Positions 8,410 through 17,765 of a stretch of 64,000 nucleotides of DNA are shown in pieces. How positions within the stretch are numbered: the first letter of the stretch is position 1; the number at the start of each line of letters is the position of its first letter. The position numbers and the translations under genes were made by a program. The notes under the pieces were generated by a model. The model searched no databases and was not told where the DNA came from. It saw only the letters and a list, made by a program, of their open reading frames with translations. Origin of the DNA: Desulfovibrio sp. (GTDB lineage Bacteria; Desulfobacterota; Desulfovibrionia; Desulfovibrionales; Desulfovibrionaceae); contig JALHJW010000001.1 of NCBI GenBank assembly GCA_022839785.1, positions 248,001 through 312,000 of the forward strand, written 5' to 3'.

Positions 8410-8826
8410 ATGTTTCTGCCGAAAGACTCCGAGCTATCCGCCCTTTTTGCGGGCGTCAAGACGATTGCCGTGGTCGGGGCCAACGACCGGCCCGGCCGTC
8501 CCGTGGACATGGTCGGCCGCTACCTGATGGACGCGGGCTTCACCGTCCTGCCCGTGCATCCCAAACGGCAGACGGTCTGGGGGCTTCCCGCCCATCCCAG
8601 CCTCGCCGACCTCCCCGGCCCGGTGGACATGGTCAACCTCTTCCGCGCGGCCGAGCACTGCCCGGCCCACGCCCGAGAAACCCTCGCCCTGCCGCGCAGA
8701 CCCCGCTGCTTCTGGATGCAGTCCGGCATCGCCAGCCCGGAGGCGCGCGCGCTCCTCGACCCCGTCGGCATCCTGGTCATCGAGAACCACTGCCTGATGG
8801 TCGAGCACAGAAGGCTCTGCGGCTGA
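8410..8826 (+). CDS. CoA-binding domain protein (YccU-like)
   Basis: This 138-residue protein is a single Rossmann-type CoA_binding_2 domain. The N-terminal VVGANDRPGRP nucleotide-binding loop, the VLPVHPKRQTVWGLPAHPSL segment and the C-terminal VIENHCLMVEHRRL match the YccU/HcgN family. Members bind CoA, but their physiological role is poorly known. It is the first gene of an overlapping three-gene operon: its stop TGA overlaps the next ATG by one base (8826). An AAGGGAAGC sequence precedes the start. Confidence 0.88.
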   Translation: MFLPKDSELSALFAGVKTIAVVGANDRPGRPVDMVGRYLMDAGFTVLPVHPKRQTVWGLPAHPSLADLPGPVDMVNLFRAAEHCPAHARETLALPRRPRCFWMQSGIASPEARALLDPVGILVIENHCLMVEHRRLCG

Positions 8827-9314
8827 TGGCCGGGCAGCCCGAGGTCTTCGACTGCAAGCGCTGCGGCCACTGCTGCCGGGGCAGCGGCGGCATCATCCTC
8901 ACGGCCAAGGATCTGCGCCGTCTGGCCGCGCACTGCGGGCTCACGCCCGCGGCCTTCCTGGCCGCCCACGCCGAGGAGAAATCCGGCCGCCGCCGTCTGC
9001 GCATCGGCCAGGACGGCTACTGCGTCTTCTACAACCACGCCATCAAGGGCTGCGGCGTGCATCCCGCCCGTCCCGACGTCTGCCGCGCCTGGCCCTTTTT
9101 CGCGGGCAACCTGCTGGACCCGGACAGCTTCGCCATGGCCGCCGAGGACTGCATGGGCATTCTGAAGGACGCGGGCCACGCGGCCTTTCGCGCCGTTGGT
9201 CTGGCCTACGTGCGGGAGCACGGCCTCGGCCCCGCGCCCGAGGACGGCGACGAGGTCCCCGGCGCGCTGCGCGTCGGCATCCTGAAGCGCCACGGCCAGG
9301 GGGACGACGCGTGA
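8826..9314 (+). CDS. YkgJ-family cysteine cluster protein
   Basis: The 162-residue protein begins with the characteristic CKRCGHCC cluster and has further cysteines in YCVF, GCGVHPARPDVCRAWPF and EDCMG. YkgJ/UPF0153 proteins are predicted to bind zinc or an Fe-S cluster through these residues; their biochemical role is unknown. It is translationally coupled on both sides: the ATG overlaps the previous stop by 1 bp, and its own TGA overlaps the next GTG by 4 bp. Confidence 0.88.
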   Translation: MAGQPEVFDCKRCGHCCRGSGGIILTAKDLRRLAAHCGLTPAAFLAAHAEEKSGRRRLRIGQDGYCVFYNHAIKGCGVHPARPDVCRAWPFFAGNLLDPDSFAMAAEDCMGILKDAGHAAFRAVGLAYVREHGLGPAPEDGDEVPGALRVGILKRHGQGDDA

Positions 9315-10090
9315 CCCTGGCCGAATGCTACCGCCTCCTGCAGATCGAGGAGGGCGCATCCCCCGAGGCCATCAAATCCAGCTACCGCAAGCTCGCCTTC
9401 TCCCTCCATCCCGACCTGAACCCCGACGATCCCCAGGCCGCGCGCAAGTTCCAGCGCCTCAACGAGGCGTACGTGATCCTGACCCGGACGAGTCAGGCCA
9501 CCGACGCCACGGACACGCCCCCCCGCCCCGGCCGCAAGCAGGCCGCCAAGCCCAAGCCCGGCGAGGGGAAACGCGCCAAGGAGGCCTACGCCGAGGAGGC
9601 CGCGCGCACCGTCTTCAGTCGCAAGTCGTCCGGCCCGGGGGGCGGCTTCTCCTTTGAATTCCGCCAGGAGGAGGTGCTGCAGGACATCCTGCGCGACCCC
9701 TTCGCGCGCAAGGTCTTCGAGGACATCTACGCCCAGGTCCGCCAGAGCGCGGGCACGCCGCTCAAACGGCTCAGCAGACAGTCCCTGGAACTGGCCCTGG
9801 GCGGCAAGAAGCTCTCCTTCGACCTTTCCCAGGGCGTGGTCGGCGGCATCAAGTCCTGGCTGCGCGGCCAGCTCGACGACGAGCACACCGGCTATCTGCC
9901 CGCGTCCAGCCTCCTGCCCGGCCGCACCGTGCGCCTCAAGATCCGCCTCGGTCTGTCGGGCGAGGAGAAGCAGATCGAGGTCAAGCTGCCCGTGGACTTC
10001 GTGCCCGGCAAACCCATCCGCCTCAAGAACCTCGGCCGCCACCTCGGCCCCTTCAAAGGCGACCTCTACCTCCGCCTCCTGCCCAAATAG
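9311..10090 (+). CDS. DnaJ-class J-domain protein
   Basis: This 259-residue protein starts with a J domain (about 1-60) carrying the HPD motif in FSLHPDLNPD, needed to stimulate Hsp70 ATPase. A charged Lys/Ala/Pro linker (about 65-100) follows, then a C-terminal region ending in VDFVPGKPIRLKNLGRHLGPFKGDLYLRL, which resembles the end of the DnaJ substrate-binding domain. No CxxCxGxG zinc repeats are present, so it is a type II/III-like co-chaperone. The GTG start overlaps the previous stop (GTGA). It is distinct from the cbpA-like gene at the right end of the window. Confidence 0.85.
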   Translation: MTLAECYRLLQIEEGASPEAIKSSYRKLAFSLHPDLNPDDPQAARKFQRLNEAYVILTRTSQATDATDTPPRPGRKQAAKPKPGEGKRAKEAYAEEAARTVFSRKSSGPGGGFSFEFRQEEVLQDILRDPFARKVFEDIYAQVRQSAGTPLKRLSRQSLELALGGKKLSFDLSQGVVGGIKSWLRGQLDDEHTGYLPASSLLPGRTVRLKIRLGLSGEEKQIEVKLPVDFVPGKPIRLKNLGRHLGPFKGDLYLRLLPK

Positions 10091-10118
10091 CCCGGCGTCC
10101 GGCACCTGCGCTCCTCCC

Positions 10119-10133
10119 TGGCTTGGTCCTTGC
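10119..10133 (+). promoter_or_regulatory. Sigma-54 (-24/-12) promoter
   Basis: The sequence TGGCTTG-GTCC-TTGCA keeps both hallmark dinucleotides, GG at 10120-10121 and GC at 10132-10133, with exactly 10 bp between. The -12 element TTGCA is perfect and the -24 element has TGGC. Transcription would start near 10145, about 30 bp before the GTG of the flavoprotein gene. Two sigma-54 activators are encoded in the window, but which one acts here is unknown. Confidence 0.6.
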
Positions 10134-10173
10134 ATTATTCGCCCGGTGAACGTTTTTTCCCGACGGAGGCGTC

Positions 10174-11547
10174 GTGAGGGTCAGGTATTGCATCGTAGGG
10201 GCGGGACCGACGGGTCTGGCGGCGGCGCACCGGCTGCTGGAGCTGGGCGAGGAATCCTTCGTGGTGCTGGAGCGCGACGGCTGGGCAGGCGGCCTGGCCG
10301 CGAGCTTCACGGACCGGCAGGGCTTCACCTGGGACATCGGCGGACATGTGGTCTTCTCGCACTACGCCTACTTCGACGAGCTGCTGGCCTCGCTGCTGGG
10401 CGACGACGTCCTGGCCCACCGCCGCGTCTCCGCCGTGCGCGTGGCGGGCGGCTGGGTGCCCTATCCCTTCCAGAACAACATCCGCCACCTGCCGCCGGAG
10501 TTGCGCTGGGAGTGCGTGCGCGGCCTGCTGCCCGGCAGGCGGCCCGATGGCGAGCCGACGAACTTCAGGGAGTGGTTCGAGCACGTCTTCGGCGCGGGCA
10601 TCGCGCGGCTGTTCATGGCGCCCTACAACTTCAAGGTCTGGGCCACGCCCGCCGAGCGCATGGGCTACCGCTGGATCGGCGAGCGCGTGAGCGTGGTTTC
10701 GCTGGAGCAGGTGCTGAAGAACGTGATCCTGGGCCGCGACGACGACGCCTGGGGGCCCAACAGCACCTTCACCTTTCCCCTGCGCGGCGGCACCGGAGAA
10801 ATCTTCCGCAGGCTGGCGGCCCGCCTGGGCGACCGCGTGCTCTACGGCCGCGAGGCCGTGGCCGTCGACCCCGCCATGCGCGAGGTGCGCACGGCCGACG
10901 GGACGGTCGTCTCCTACGAAGCCCTGCTCTCCACCCTCCCCCTGGACCTGCTGGCCGGACGGCTCTGCGCGGAAGCGCCGGACGCGGTGCGCGACGCGGC
11001 CGCGCGCCTCGCCCACAACAGCGTGCACGTGGTGGGCGTGGGGCTGGACGGGGACGAGCCGGCCGCGCAGGACGCGACGCGGCGCGACCCCGCCTGCTGG
11101 ATGTATTTCCCCGAGGACGACTGTCCCTTCTACCGCGTGACCAACTTCCACAACTATTCGCCGAATAACGTGGCCCGGCCGGGCCGCCAGCGCGCCCTGA
11201 TGGCCGAGACCTCGTCCTCGGTCCACAAGCCGGTTGACGCTGCCGGGATCGTGGACCATACCGTGCGGGGCCTGCTGCACACGACTCTGATGGATGCCGG
11301 GGACGAGACGCGCGTGGCCTCGACATGGCGGCACGACGTGGAGTACGGCTACCCCGTGCCCACGCTGGAGCGCGACGCCTGCCTGGGCATGATCCAGCCC
11401 TGGCTCGCTGAGCGCGGCGTATGGTCGCGCGGCCGTTTCGGCGGCTGGAAGTACGAGGCGGCCAACATGGACCACTCCGTGATGCAGGGCGTGGAATGGG
11501 CCGAGCGCATGCTGCTCGGCAAGGCCGAGACGACCTATACCATCTGA
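10174..11547 (+). CDS. FAD-dependent protoporphyrinogen-oxidase-like / amine-oxidase superfamily protein
   Basis: The 457-residue protein opens with a Rossmann FAD-binding motif (YCIVGAGPTGLAAAHRL, then VLERDGWAGGLAAS) and DIGGHVVFSH, as in protoporphyrinogen oxidases, amine oxidases and UDP-galactopyranose mutases. Relatives are often encoded in polysaccharide clusters and annotated as NAD(P)-binding proteins. The substrate cannot be told from the sequence. The GTG start follows GGAGGC 8 bp upstream. It is the first gene downstream of the sigma-54 promoter and is followed within 42 bp by the M24B peptidase gene. Confidence 0.8.
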   Translation: MRVRYCIVGAGPTGLAAAHRLLELGEESFVVLERDGWAGGLAASFTDRQGFTWDIGGHVVFSHYAYFDELLASLLGDDVLAHRRVSAVRVAGGWVPYPFQNNIRHLPPELRWECVRGLLPGRRPDGEPTNFREWFEHVFGAGIARLFMAPYNFKVWATPAERMGYRWIGERVSVVSLEQVLKNVILGRDDDAWGPNSTFTFPLRGGTGEIFRRLAARLGDRVLYGREAVAVDPAMREVRTADGTVVSYEALLSTLPLDLLAGRLCAEAPDAVRDAAARLAHNSVHVVGVGLDGDEPAAQDATRRDPACWMYFPEDDCPFYRVTNFHNYSPNNVARPGRQRALMAETSSSVHKPVDAAGIVDHTVRGLLHTTLMDAGDETRVASTWRHDVEYGYPVPTLERDACLGMIQPWLAERGVWSRGRFGGWKYEAANMDHSVMQGVEWAERMLLGKAETTYTI

Positions 11548-11589
11548 TGCCGGGACGGCGACGCCTCCCGGCCACGGGAGCAACGACGC

Positions 11590-12660
11590 ATGATCCCTGA
11601 CGTCTGCGCGGCGAGGCGCGAACGCGCCCGCGAGAAGATGCGCGCCAAGGGCCTGGACGGCCTGCTGGTGGGCCACGCGGCCAACCGGTTCTACCTTTCC
11701 GGCTTCGAGCTGCACGACGTGCAGTGCAACGAATCCTCCGGACTTCTCCTGCTCAGGCCCGACGGCCGCGACTGGCTGCTCACGGACGCGCGCTACCTGG
11801 ATGCGGCGCGCCGCATCTGGCCAGAGGAGCGCATCCACATCTACCGCGCGCCCAAGAACGGGGACGTCAACTCCTTCCTGCGCGGCCGGAGCATGGCCCG
11901 CCTGGGCGTGGAGGCCGACGCCCTGTCCTACAAGGCCTACGCCGCGCTGACCGAAGGGCTGACGGCCGAGCCCCTGAGCGGACTCGTGGAATCCCTGCGC
12001 CGCCACAAGGACGCTGCGGAGATGGAGCTGATGCACGCCTCCATGCGGCTGAACCACGAGGCCTTCGCGGCCGCGCCCGGATTCCTCGTACCCGGCCGCA
12101 CGGAACGGGAGGTGGCCTGGGAGCTGGAGAAGTTCTACCGTGAGCGCGGGGCCTCGGAGCTGGCCTTCGACACCATCGTGGGCGTGAACGAGAACGCCGC
12201 CCTGCCCCACGCCATCCCCGGCGACACGCGCATCCCGGAAGAAGGACTCGTGCTGGTGGACATGGGCTGCCGCCTTGCCGACTACTGCTCGGACCAGACG
12301 CGCACCTTCTGGGTCGGGGGCGAACCGTCCGACCGCTTCCGCCATGTGCTGGGCATGGTGCAGGAGGCCCAGGCCGCGGCTCTGCGCATCATCCGGCCCG
12401 GCCTGCCGGTGCGCGAGGCCTACGCAGCCGCGCGGGCGGTCTTCGAGCGCTACGGCCAGGCGGAATTCTTCACCCACGCCCTGGGCCACGGCATCGGCCT
12501 GGAGACGCACGAGGCGCCGAGCCTCTCGCCGGTCTCGCAGGACGTGCTGGAGCCGGGCATGGTGGTCAGCGTGGAGCCGGGCCTGTACTACCCCGACTGG
12601 GGCGGCGTGCGCTGGGAGCATCTGGCGTGCGTGACGGAAGACGGTTGCGAGCTTCTTTAG
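11590..12660 (+). CDS. M24B family Xaa-Pro aminopeptidase/dipeptidase
   Basis: This 356-residue metallopeptidase would cleave peptides next to proline. It has an N-terminal creatinase domain (about 1-130) and a C-terminal catalytic domain. Metal ligands are visible as Asp in LVDMGC and SDQTRTF, His in LGHGIGLETHE, and Glu in SVEPGLYYP and RWEHL. The last differs slightly from the usual R-x-ED. GGGAGC precedes the ATG. The 3' end overlaps the next small gene by about 34 bp. It is only a distant relative of the other M24 gene in this window (7146-8369). Confidence 0.9.
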   Translation: MIPDVCAARRERAREKMRAKGLDGLLVGHAANRFYLSGFELHDVQCNESSGLLLLRPDGRDWLLTDARYLDAARRIWPEERIHIYRAPKNGDVNSFLRGRSMARLGVEADALSYKAYAALTEGLTAEPLSGLVESLRRHKDAAEMELMHASMRLNHEAFAAAPGFLVPGRTEREVAWELEKFYRERGASELAFDTIVGVNENAALPHAIPGDTRIPEEGLVLVDMGCRLADYCSDQTRTFWVGGEPSDRFRHVLGMVQEAQAAALRIIRPGLPVREAYAAARAVFERYGQAEFFTHALGHGIGLETHEAPSLSPVSQDVLEPGMVVSVEPGLYYPDWGGVRWEHLACVTEDGCELL

Positions 12661-12920
12661 GACGCGGCCCGGTCGCCGTCCGCGCGGCGCGGCTGTACCT
12701 CCACCTGCCGTCCGGCCAGGTGGGGCTGTTCCGCTTTCTTCTGGAGGCGCACGACAACCTCGCCCTGTTCACGGTGCTGGACCGGCACCGCGCGGCCGTC
12801 CGCCTGTCCTTCCCCCCGGACCGGGAGGCCGCGGTGCGCGAAGCCCTCGCGCGCATCGCGGAAGAGGTGCCGCTGCAGGTCGTGGAGCCCCGCCTGCGGC
12901 CGACGACGCCGGACGCCTGA
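12627..12920 (+). CDS. Small DUF4911-like protein
   Basis: This is a protein of at most 97 residues with a core reading LYLHLPSGQVGLFRFLLEAHDNLALFTVLDRHRAAVRLSF-like, split here around a Gly/Leu-rich start. The pattern resembles the DUF4911 family of deltaproteobacteria, of unknown function, whose members often sit next to tgt as here. The frame starts with GTG at 12627 inside the end of the peptidase gene; a later start near the LGRGPVAV segment is equally possible. Similarity is recalled, not searched. Confidence 0.6.
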   Translation: MRDGRRLRASLGRGPVAVRAARLYLHLPSGQVGLFRFLLEAHDNLALFTVLDRHRAAVRLSFPPDREAAVREALARIAEEVPLQVVEPRLRPTTPDA

Positions 12921-12989
12921 GGCCGGACTTTACAGCGACGCGGCCTTTGGGTATCCGGGCCGGACTTTTTTCGGGAGCACTGCAGCGAC

Positions 12990-14105
12990 ATGGAACGGCC
13001 CGGCACCTTCACCATCCTCGCACGCGACGGCCATGCCCGGCGCGGCCGTCTGCTCACCGCGCACGGCGCGGTCCAGACCCCCATCTTCATGCCCGTGGGC
13101 ACGGTGGGTTCGGTCAAGGCCGTGTGCCCGCAGGATCTGCGGGAGGTGGGCGCACAGATCATCCTGGGCAACACCTACCACCTCTACCTGCGCCCCGGCG
13201 ACGAGCTGGTGGCGCGGCGCGGCGGCCTGCACCGCTTCATGCGCTGGGACGGACCGATCCTCACGGATTCCGGCGGCTTTCAGGTCTTCAGCCTCTCGGA
13301 CCTCCGCCGCCTGGGCGAGGAAGGCGTGGAGTTCCGCTCGCACCTGGACGGCTCGCGCCATCTCTTCACCCCGGAAAAGGTCGTCTCCATCCAGAGGAAC
13401 CTCGGCTCGGACGTGATGATGGTCCTGGACGAATGCCCGCCGGGCGGCTCGGACCACGACTACGCGGCCGCCTCGCTGGGCCTGACCACGCGCTGGGCGC
13501 GGCGCTGCCGCGAGGCCTATCCGGCCGGTTCCGGCGACCAACTCCTCTTCGGCATCGTGCAGGGCGGCATCTTCGAGGACCTGCGCGAGGAAAGCCTGGC
13601 GCAGCTTCGCGACATCGGCTTCGAGGGCTACGCCCTGGGCGGCCTGTCCGTGGGCGAGGCCAAGGAGGACATGTACCGCATCATGGCCCACATGGGACCA
13701 AGGCTCCCCGAGGACAGACCCCGCTACCTCATGGGCGTGGGCACCCCCATGGACATCCTCACGGGCATCGAGCACGGCATCGACATGTTCGACTGCGTGC
13801 TGCCCACGCGCAACGCGCGCAACGGCACGCTCTACACGAGCCTGGGCAAGGTCAACATCAAGCGCGCCGAATTCCGCGAGGACGACGCGCCCCTGGACCC
13901 GGCCTGCTCCTGCTACACCTGCCGCACCTTCTCCCGCGCCTACCTGCGCCACCTCTACATGGCCAAGGAGATCCTCTCCTTCCGCCTGAACACCATCCAC
14001 AACCTGCGTTATTTCCTCGACCTCGCGGCGGGCGCGCGCACCGCCATCGAGGCCGGAACCTACCAGGCCTTCAAGGCCCGCGTGGCCGCCGTATACCCGG
14101 AGTAG
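12990..14105 (+). CDS. tgt: tRNA-guanine transglycosylase (queuine tRNA-ribosyltransferase)
   Basis: This 371-residue TIM-barrel enzyme exchanges guanine 34 for the queuosine precursor preQ1 in tRNAs with GUN anticodons. It shows the substrate-binding TDSGGFQVFSL with its conserved Asp, the QGGIFEDLR and GLSVGE loops, the nucleophile Asp in GIDMFDCVLPTRNARNG, and the zinc site CSCYTC with a later Cys/His set. Length is normal for the family. The ATG follows a GGGAG about 12 bp upstream. An 8-bp GC hairpin lies just downstream (14122-14149). Confidence 0.96.
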   Translation: MERPGTFTILARDGHARRGRLLTAHGAVQTPIFMPVGTVGSVKAVCPQDLREVGAQIILGNTYHLYLRPGDELVARRGGLHRFMRWDGPILTDSGGFQVFSLSDLRRLGEEGVEFRSHLDGSRHLFTPEKVVSIQRNLGSDVMMVLDECPPGGSDHDYAAASLGLTTRWARRCREAYPAGSGDQLLFGIVQGGIFEDLREESLAQLRDIGFEGYALGGLSVGEAKEDMYRIMAHMGPRLPEDRPRYLMGVGTPMDILTGIEHGIDMFDCVLPTRNARNGTLYTSLGKVNIKRAEFREDDAPLDPACSCYTCRTFSRAYLRHLYMAKEILSFRLNTIHNLRYFLDLAAGARTAIEAGTYQAFKARVAAVYPE

Positions 14106-14154
14106 GCGAAAAATGGCCAACCGGGGACGGGCGGATGCTTTCGTCCCCGCGCGT

Positions 14155-14184
14155 TTGACAACCGCCCCTCCGGCCCCATATCTC
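14155..14184 (+). promoter_or_regulatory. Sigma-70 type promoter upstream of the DUF255 protein
   Basis: A perfect -35 TTGACA (14155-14160) is followed after 18 bp by TATCTC (14179-14184). Predicted transcription starts near 14190, about 23 bp before the ATG at 14213. It follows the tgt hairpin, so the downstream gene is probably an independent unit. Confidence 0.55.
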
Positions 14185-14212
14185 TGGGACACTCGCCGGA
14201 AAAGGGGACGCC

Positions 14213-16356
<2,144 letters not shown>

Positions 16357-16360
<4 letters not shown>

Positions 16361-16385
16361 CATCCGAAAGGGCGATGTGTATCTG
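16357..16385 (+). promoter_or_regulatory. Sigma-70 type promoter of tRNA-His
   Basis: A perfect -35 TTGACA (16357-16362) is separated by 17 bp from -10 TATCTG (16380-16385). Transcription would start near 16392, about 8 bp before the tRNA. The -35 box overlaps the TGA stop codon of the preceding gene. Confidence 0.75.
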
Positions 16386-16399
16386 ACTTTTCCCTTTAC

Positions 16400-16476
16400 G
16401 GCGGACGTAGCTCAGTTGGCAGAGCACAAGGTTGTGGCCCTTGGGGTCGTGGGTTCAAGCCCCATCGTTCGCCCCA
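16400..16476 (+). tRNA. tRNA-His(GTG)
   Basis: A complete tRNA with encoded CCA (16474-16476). Acceptor GCGGACG pairs with CGTTCGC through one G-T pair, the anticodon stem CAAGG/CCTTG closes loop TTGTGGC, and the T-arm contains GTTCAAG. Anticodon GTG reads histidine codons. The template G at 16400 sits at position -1 opposite C73, the histidine identity element. It is flanked by its own promoter and terminator. Confidence 0.96.
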
Positions 16477-16487
16477 CGTAAATGATC

Positions 16488-16516
16488 AAGCCCCGCGCCT
16501 CGGCGCGGGGCTTTTT
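16488..16516 (+). terminator. Rho-independent terminator after tRNA-His
   Basis: A perfect 11-bp stem, AAGCCCCGCGC with GCGCGGGGCTT, closes a 4-base loop and ends in five T. It lies 12 bp beyond the tRNA. The A residues on its left side could let it also work on the minus strand for the solute-binding protein gene ending at 16566. Confidence 0.93.
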
Positions 16517-16565
16517 CATTACCGCCGACCAGCCGGCGCGGCGGACGCGGACGCGCCGTCCGTGG

Positions 16566-17333
16566 TCAGGGCGCGAGGCCGTGCCGCCGCAGAATCCCGG
16601 CATAGGTCCCGTCGGCCCTGATGCGCGCAAGCCCCTGGTTGAAGCGCCGCAGCAGGCCCGCCGCGCCCGGGTAGGCGCGCGAAACCATCAGACAATTCTC
16701 GCGTCGGCTGAAATGCCCCTGCGTCATCCCGACCGCCTCCGTCCGCCCGTCCAGCAGCTCGGCAAGAATGGCCAGGCCGACGCGCCGCTCCTCAAGAACC
16801 ACGTCCACCCGCCCGGCCAGGAGCTTCTTGAACGAGGCCTCCGGGTCGCTGGCCATGTCCAGCCGGAGCCCCAACCCGCGCAGGGAGTCCTCGTAGTGGT
16901 AGCCTATGGCCCCGCCGATGAGCAGGGGACGCAAATCCTCGATACTTCGGTAGGTGAATCCGGGAAGACGCGTCTTCAGATAAAAGAACCTGTCCTCGAA
17001 CAGCATGAAACTGTCGGAAAAATCGAACGCCTGCTCGCGCGCAGGACTCCTGACATACGGAAAGGCCCCGAACGCCTCGCCTTCGGCGAGGTTAAGCTCA
17101 CACCGCTTCCAGGGCAGAAATTCGATCTCGGTGCCGCGGCCCGCGGCGGCAAAAGCCGCCACGACGATCTCCGTGACCGGCCCCCGGCCCGGCAGCGACT
17201 GCGAGACGTAGGGCGGCCAGTCACCCGTGACCAGCCGCACCGGAGGCTCCTCGGCGAAACCGGGAAAGGCGGCGACGGACAGGACAATGAGCAGGCCGCA
17301 CAGGACGGCGAGACGACGAGACGGGCGGCGCAT
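16566..17333 (-). CDS. Periplasmic solute-binding protein, family 3 type
   Basis: This 255-residue exported protein has a signal peptide (charged RRPSRR, hydrophobic core, cleavage near AFPGFA) and a bilobed SBP_bac_3-type domain starting VRLVTGDWPPYVSQSLPGRG, typical of ABC-type amino-acid-binding or redox-sensor-associated proteins. No permease or ATPase is nearby, so it may be a stand-alone binding protein. The start at 17333 was chosen because it follows GGAGGAG; an upstream in-frame ATG lacks this. It is the last gene of the selB-cytochrome group, 18 bp after the lipoprotein gene. Confidence 0.82.
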   Translation of the reverse strand: MRRPSRRLAVLCGLLIVLSVAAFPGFAEEPPVRLVTGDWPPYVSQSLPGRGPVTEIVVAAFAAAGRGTEIEFLPWKRCELNLAEGEAFGAFPYVRSPAREQAFDFSDSFMLFEDRFFYLKTRLPGFTYRSIEDLRPLLIGGAIGYHYEDSLRGLGLRLDMASDPEASFKKLLAGRVDVVLEERRVGLAILAELLDGRTEAVGMTQGHFSRRENCLMVSRAYPGAAGLLRRFNQGLARIRADGTYAGILRRHGLAP

Positions 17334-17351
17334 GTTCTCCTCCCCCCGCAC

Positions 17352-17765
17352 CTAGAATCCCAAAATCACCGCCGAACCGCCGCTGCCCGCCTCCACGCCC
17401 AGGCGCGGCCTGCTTCTGCGCGCCGCCTCGCAGGGCACGCAGCCGTCCTGGCCGCAAACCGAAGGGTCGCCCGGCTCCAGCAGCGCCAGATGCGCCGCCG
17501 CGGCCATGCGCTGCTCCTCCGAGAGCGGCGCGCCCCACGTGGCCATGCGCCCGATGCGGTCGCGCCACTCGGCGTAGTCCTCGCCCAGATGGGGACAGAT
17601 GCGCTCCGGCTCGTGGCACTGCCCGCAGACGCCGCCCACGATCTCGCTTCCCGAGGAAAGGCCCGAGGCATCGATATGCCGCGGCCCGCAGGCCGCGAGC
17701 CCCCCGAGCGCGGCCGCGCAGAGCAGCGCCGCCCCCAGGACCGCGGCGTGACGCGCGGGACTCAA
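17352..17765 (-). CDS. Monohaem c-type cytochrome-like lipoprotein, TTG start
   Basis: The predicted 137-residue protein has a signal peptide with lipobox LAAC, making the Cys a likely lipidation site. A single haem c motif CGQCH is followed by WRDRIGRMATWGAPLSEEQR, the usual class I arrangement with an axial Met. The C-terminus has a second Cys group (CGQDGCVPC) of unknown use. No ATG is available; TTG at 17763-17765 overlaps the selB stop (TTGA) and is preceded by GAGGAAG, which decides the start. It is probably translationally coupled to selB. Function unknown, presumably periplasmic electron transfer. Confidence 0.7.
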   Translation of the reverse strand: MSPARHAAVLGAALLCAAALGGLAACGPRHIDASGLSSGSEIVGGVCGQCHEPERICPHLGEDYAEWRDRIGRMATWGAPLSEEQRMAAAAHLALLEPGDPSVCGQDGCVPCEAARRSRPRLGVEAGSGGSAVILGF

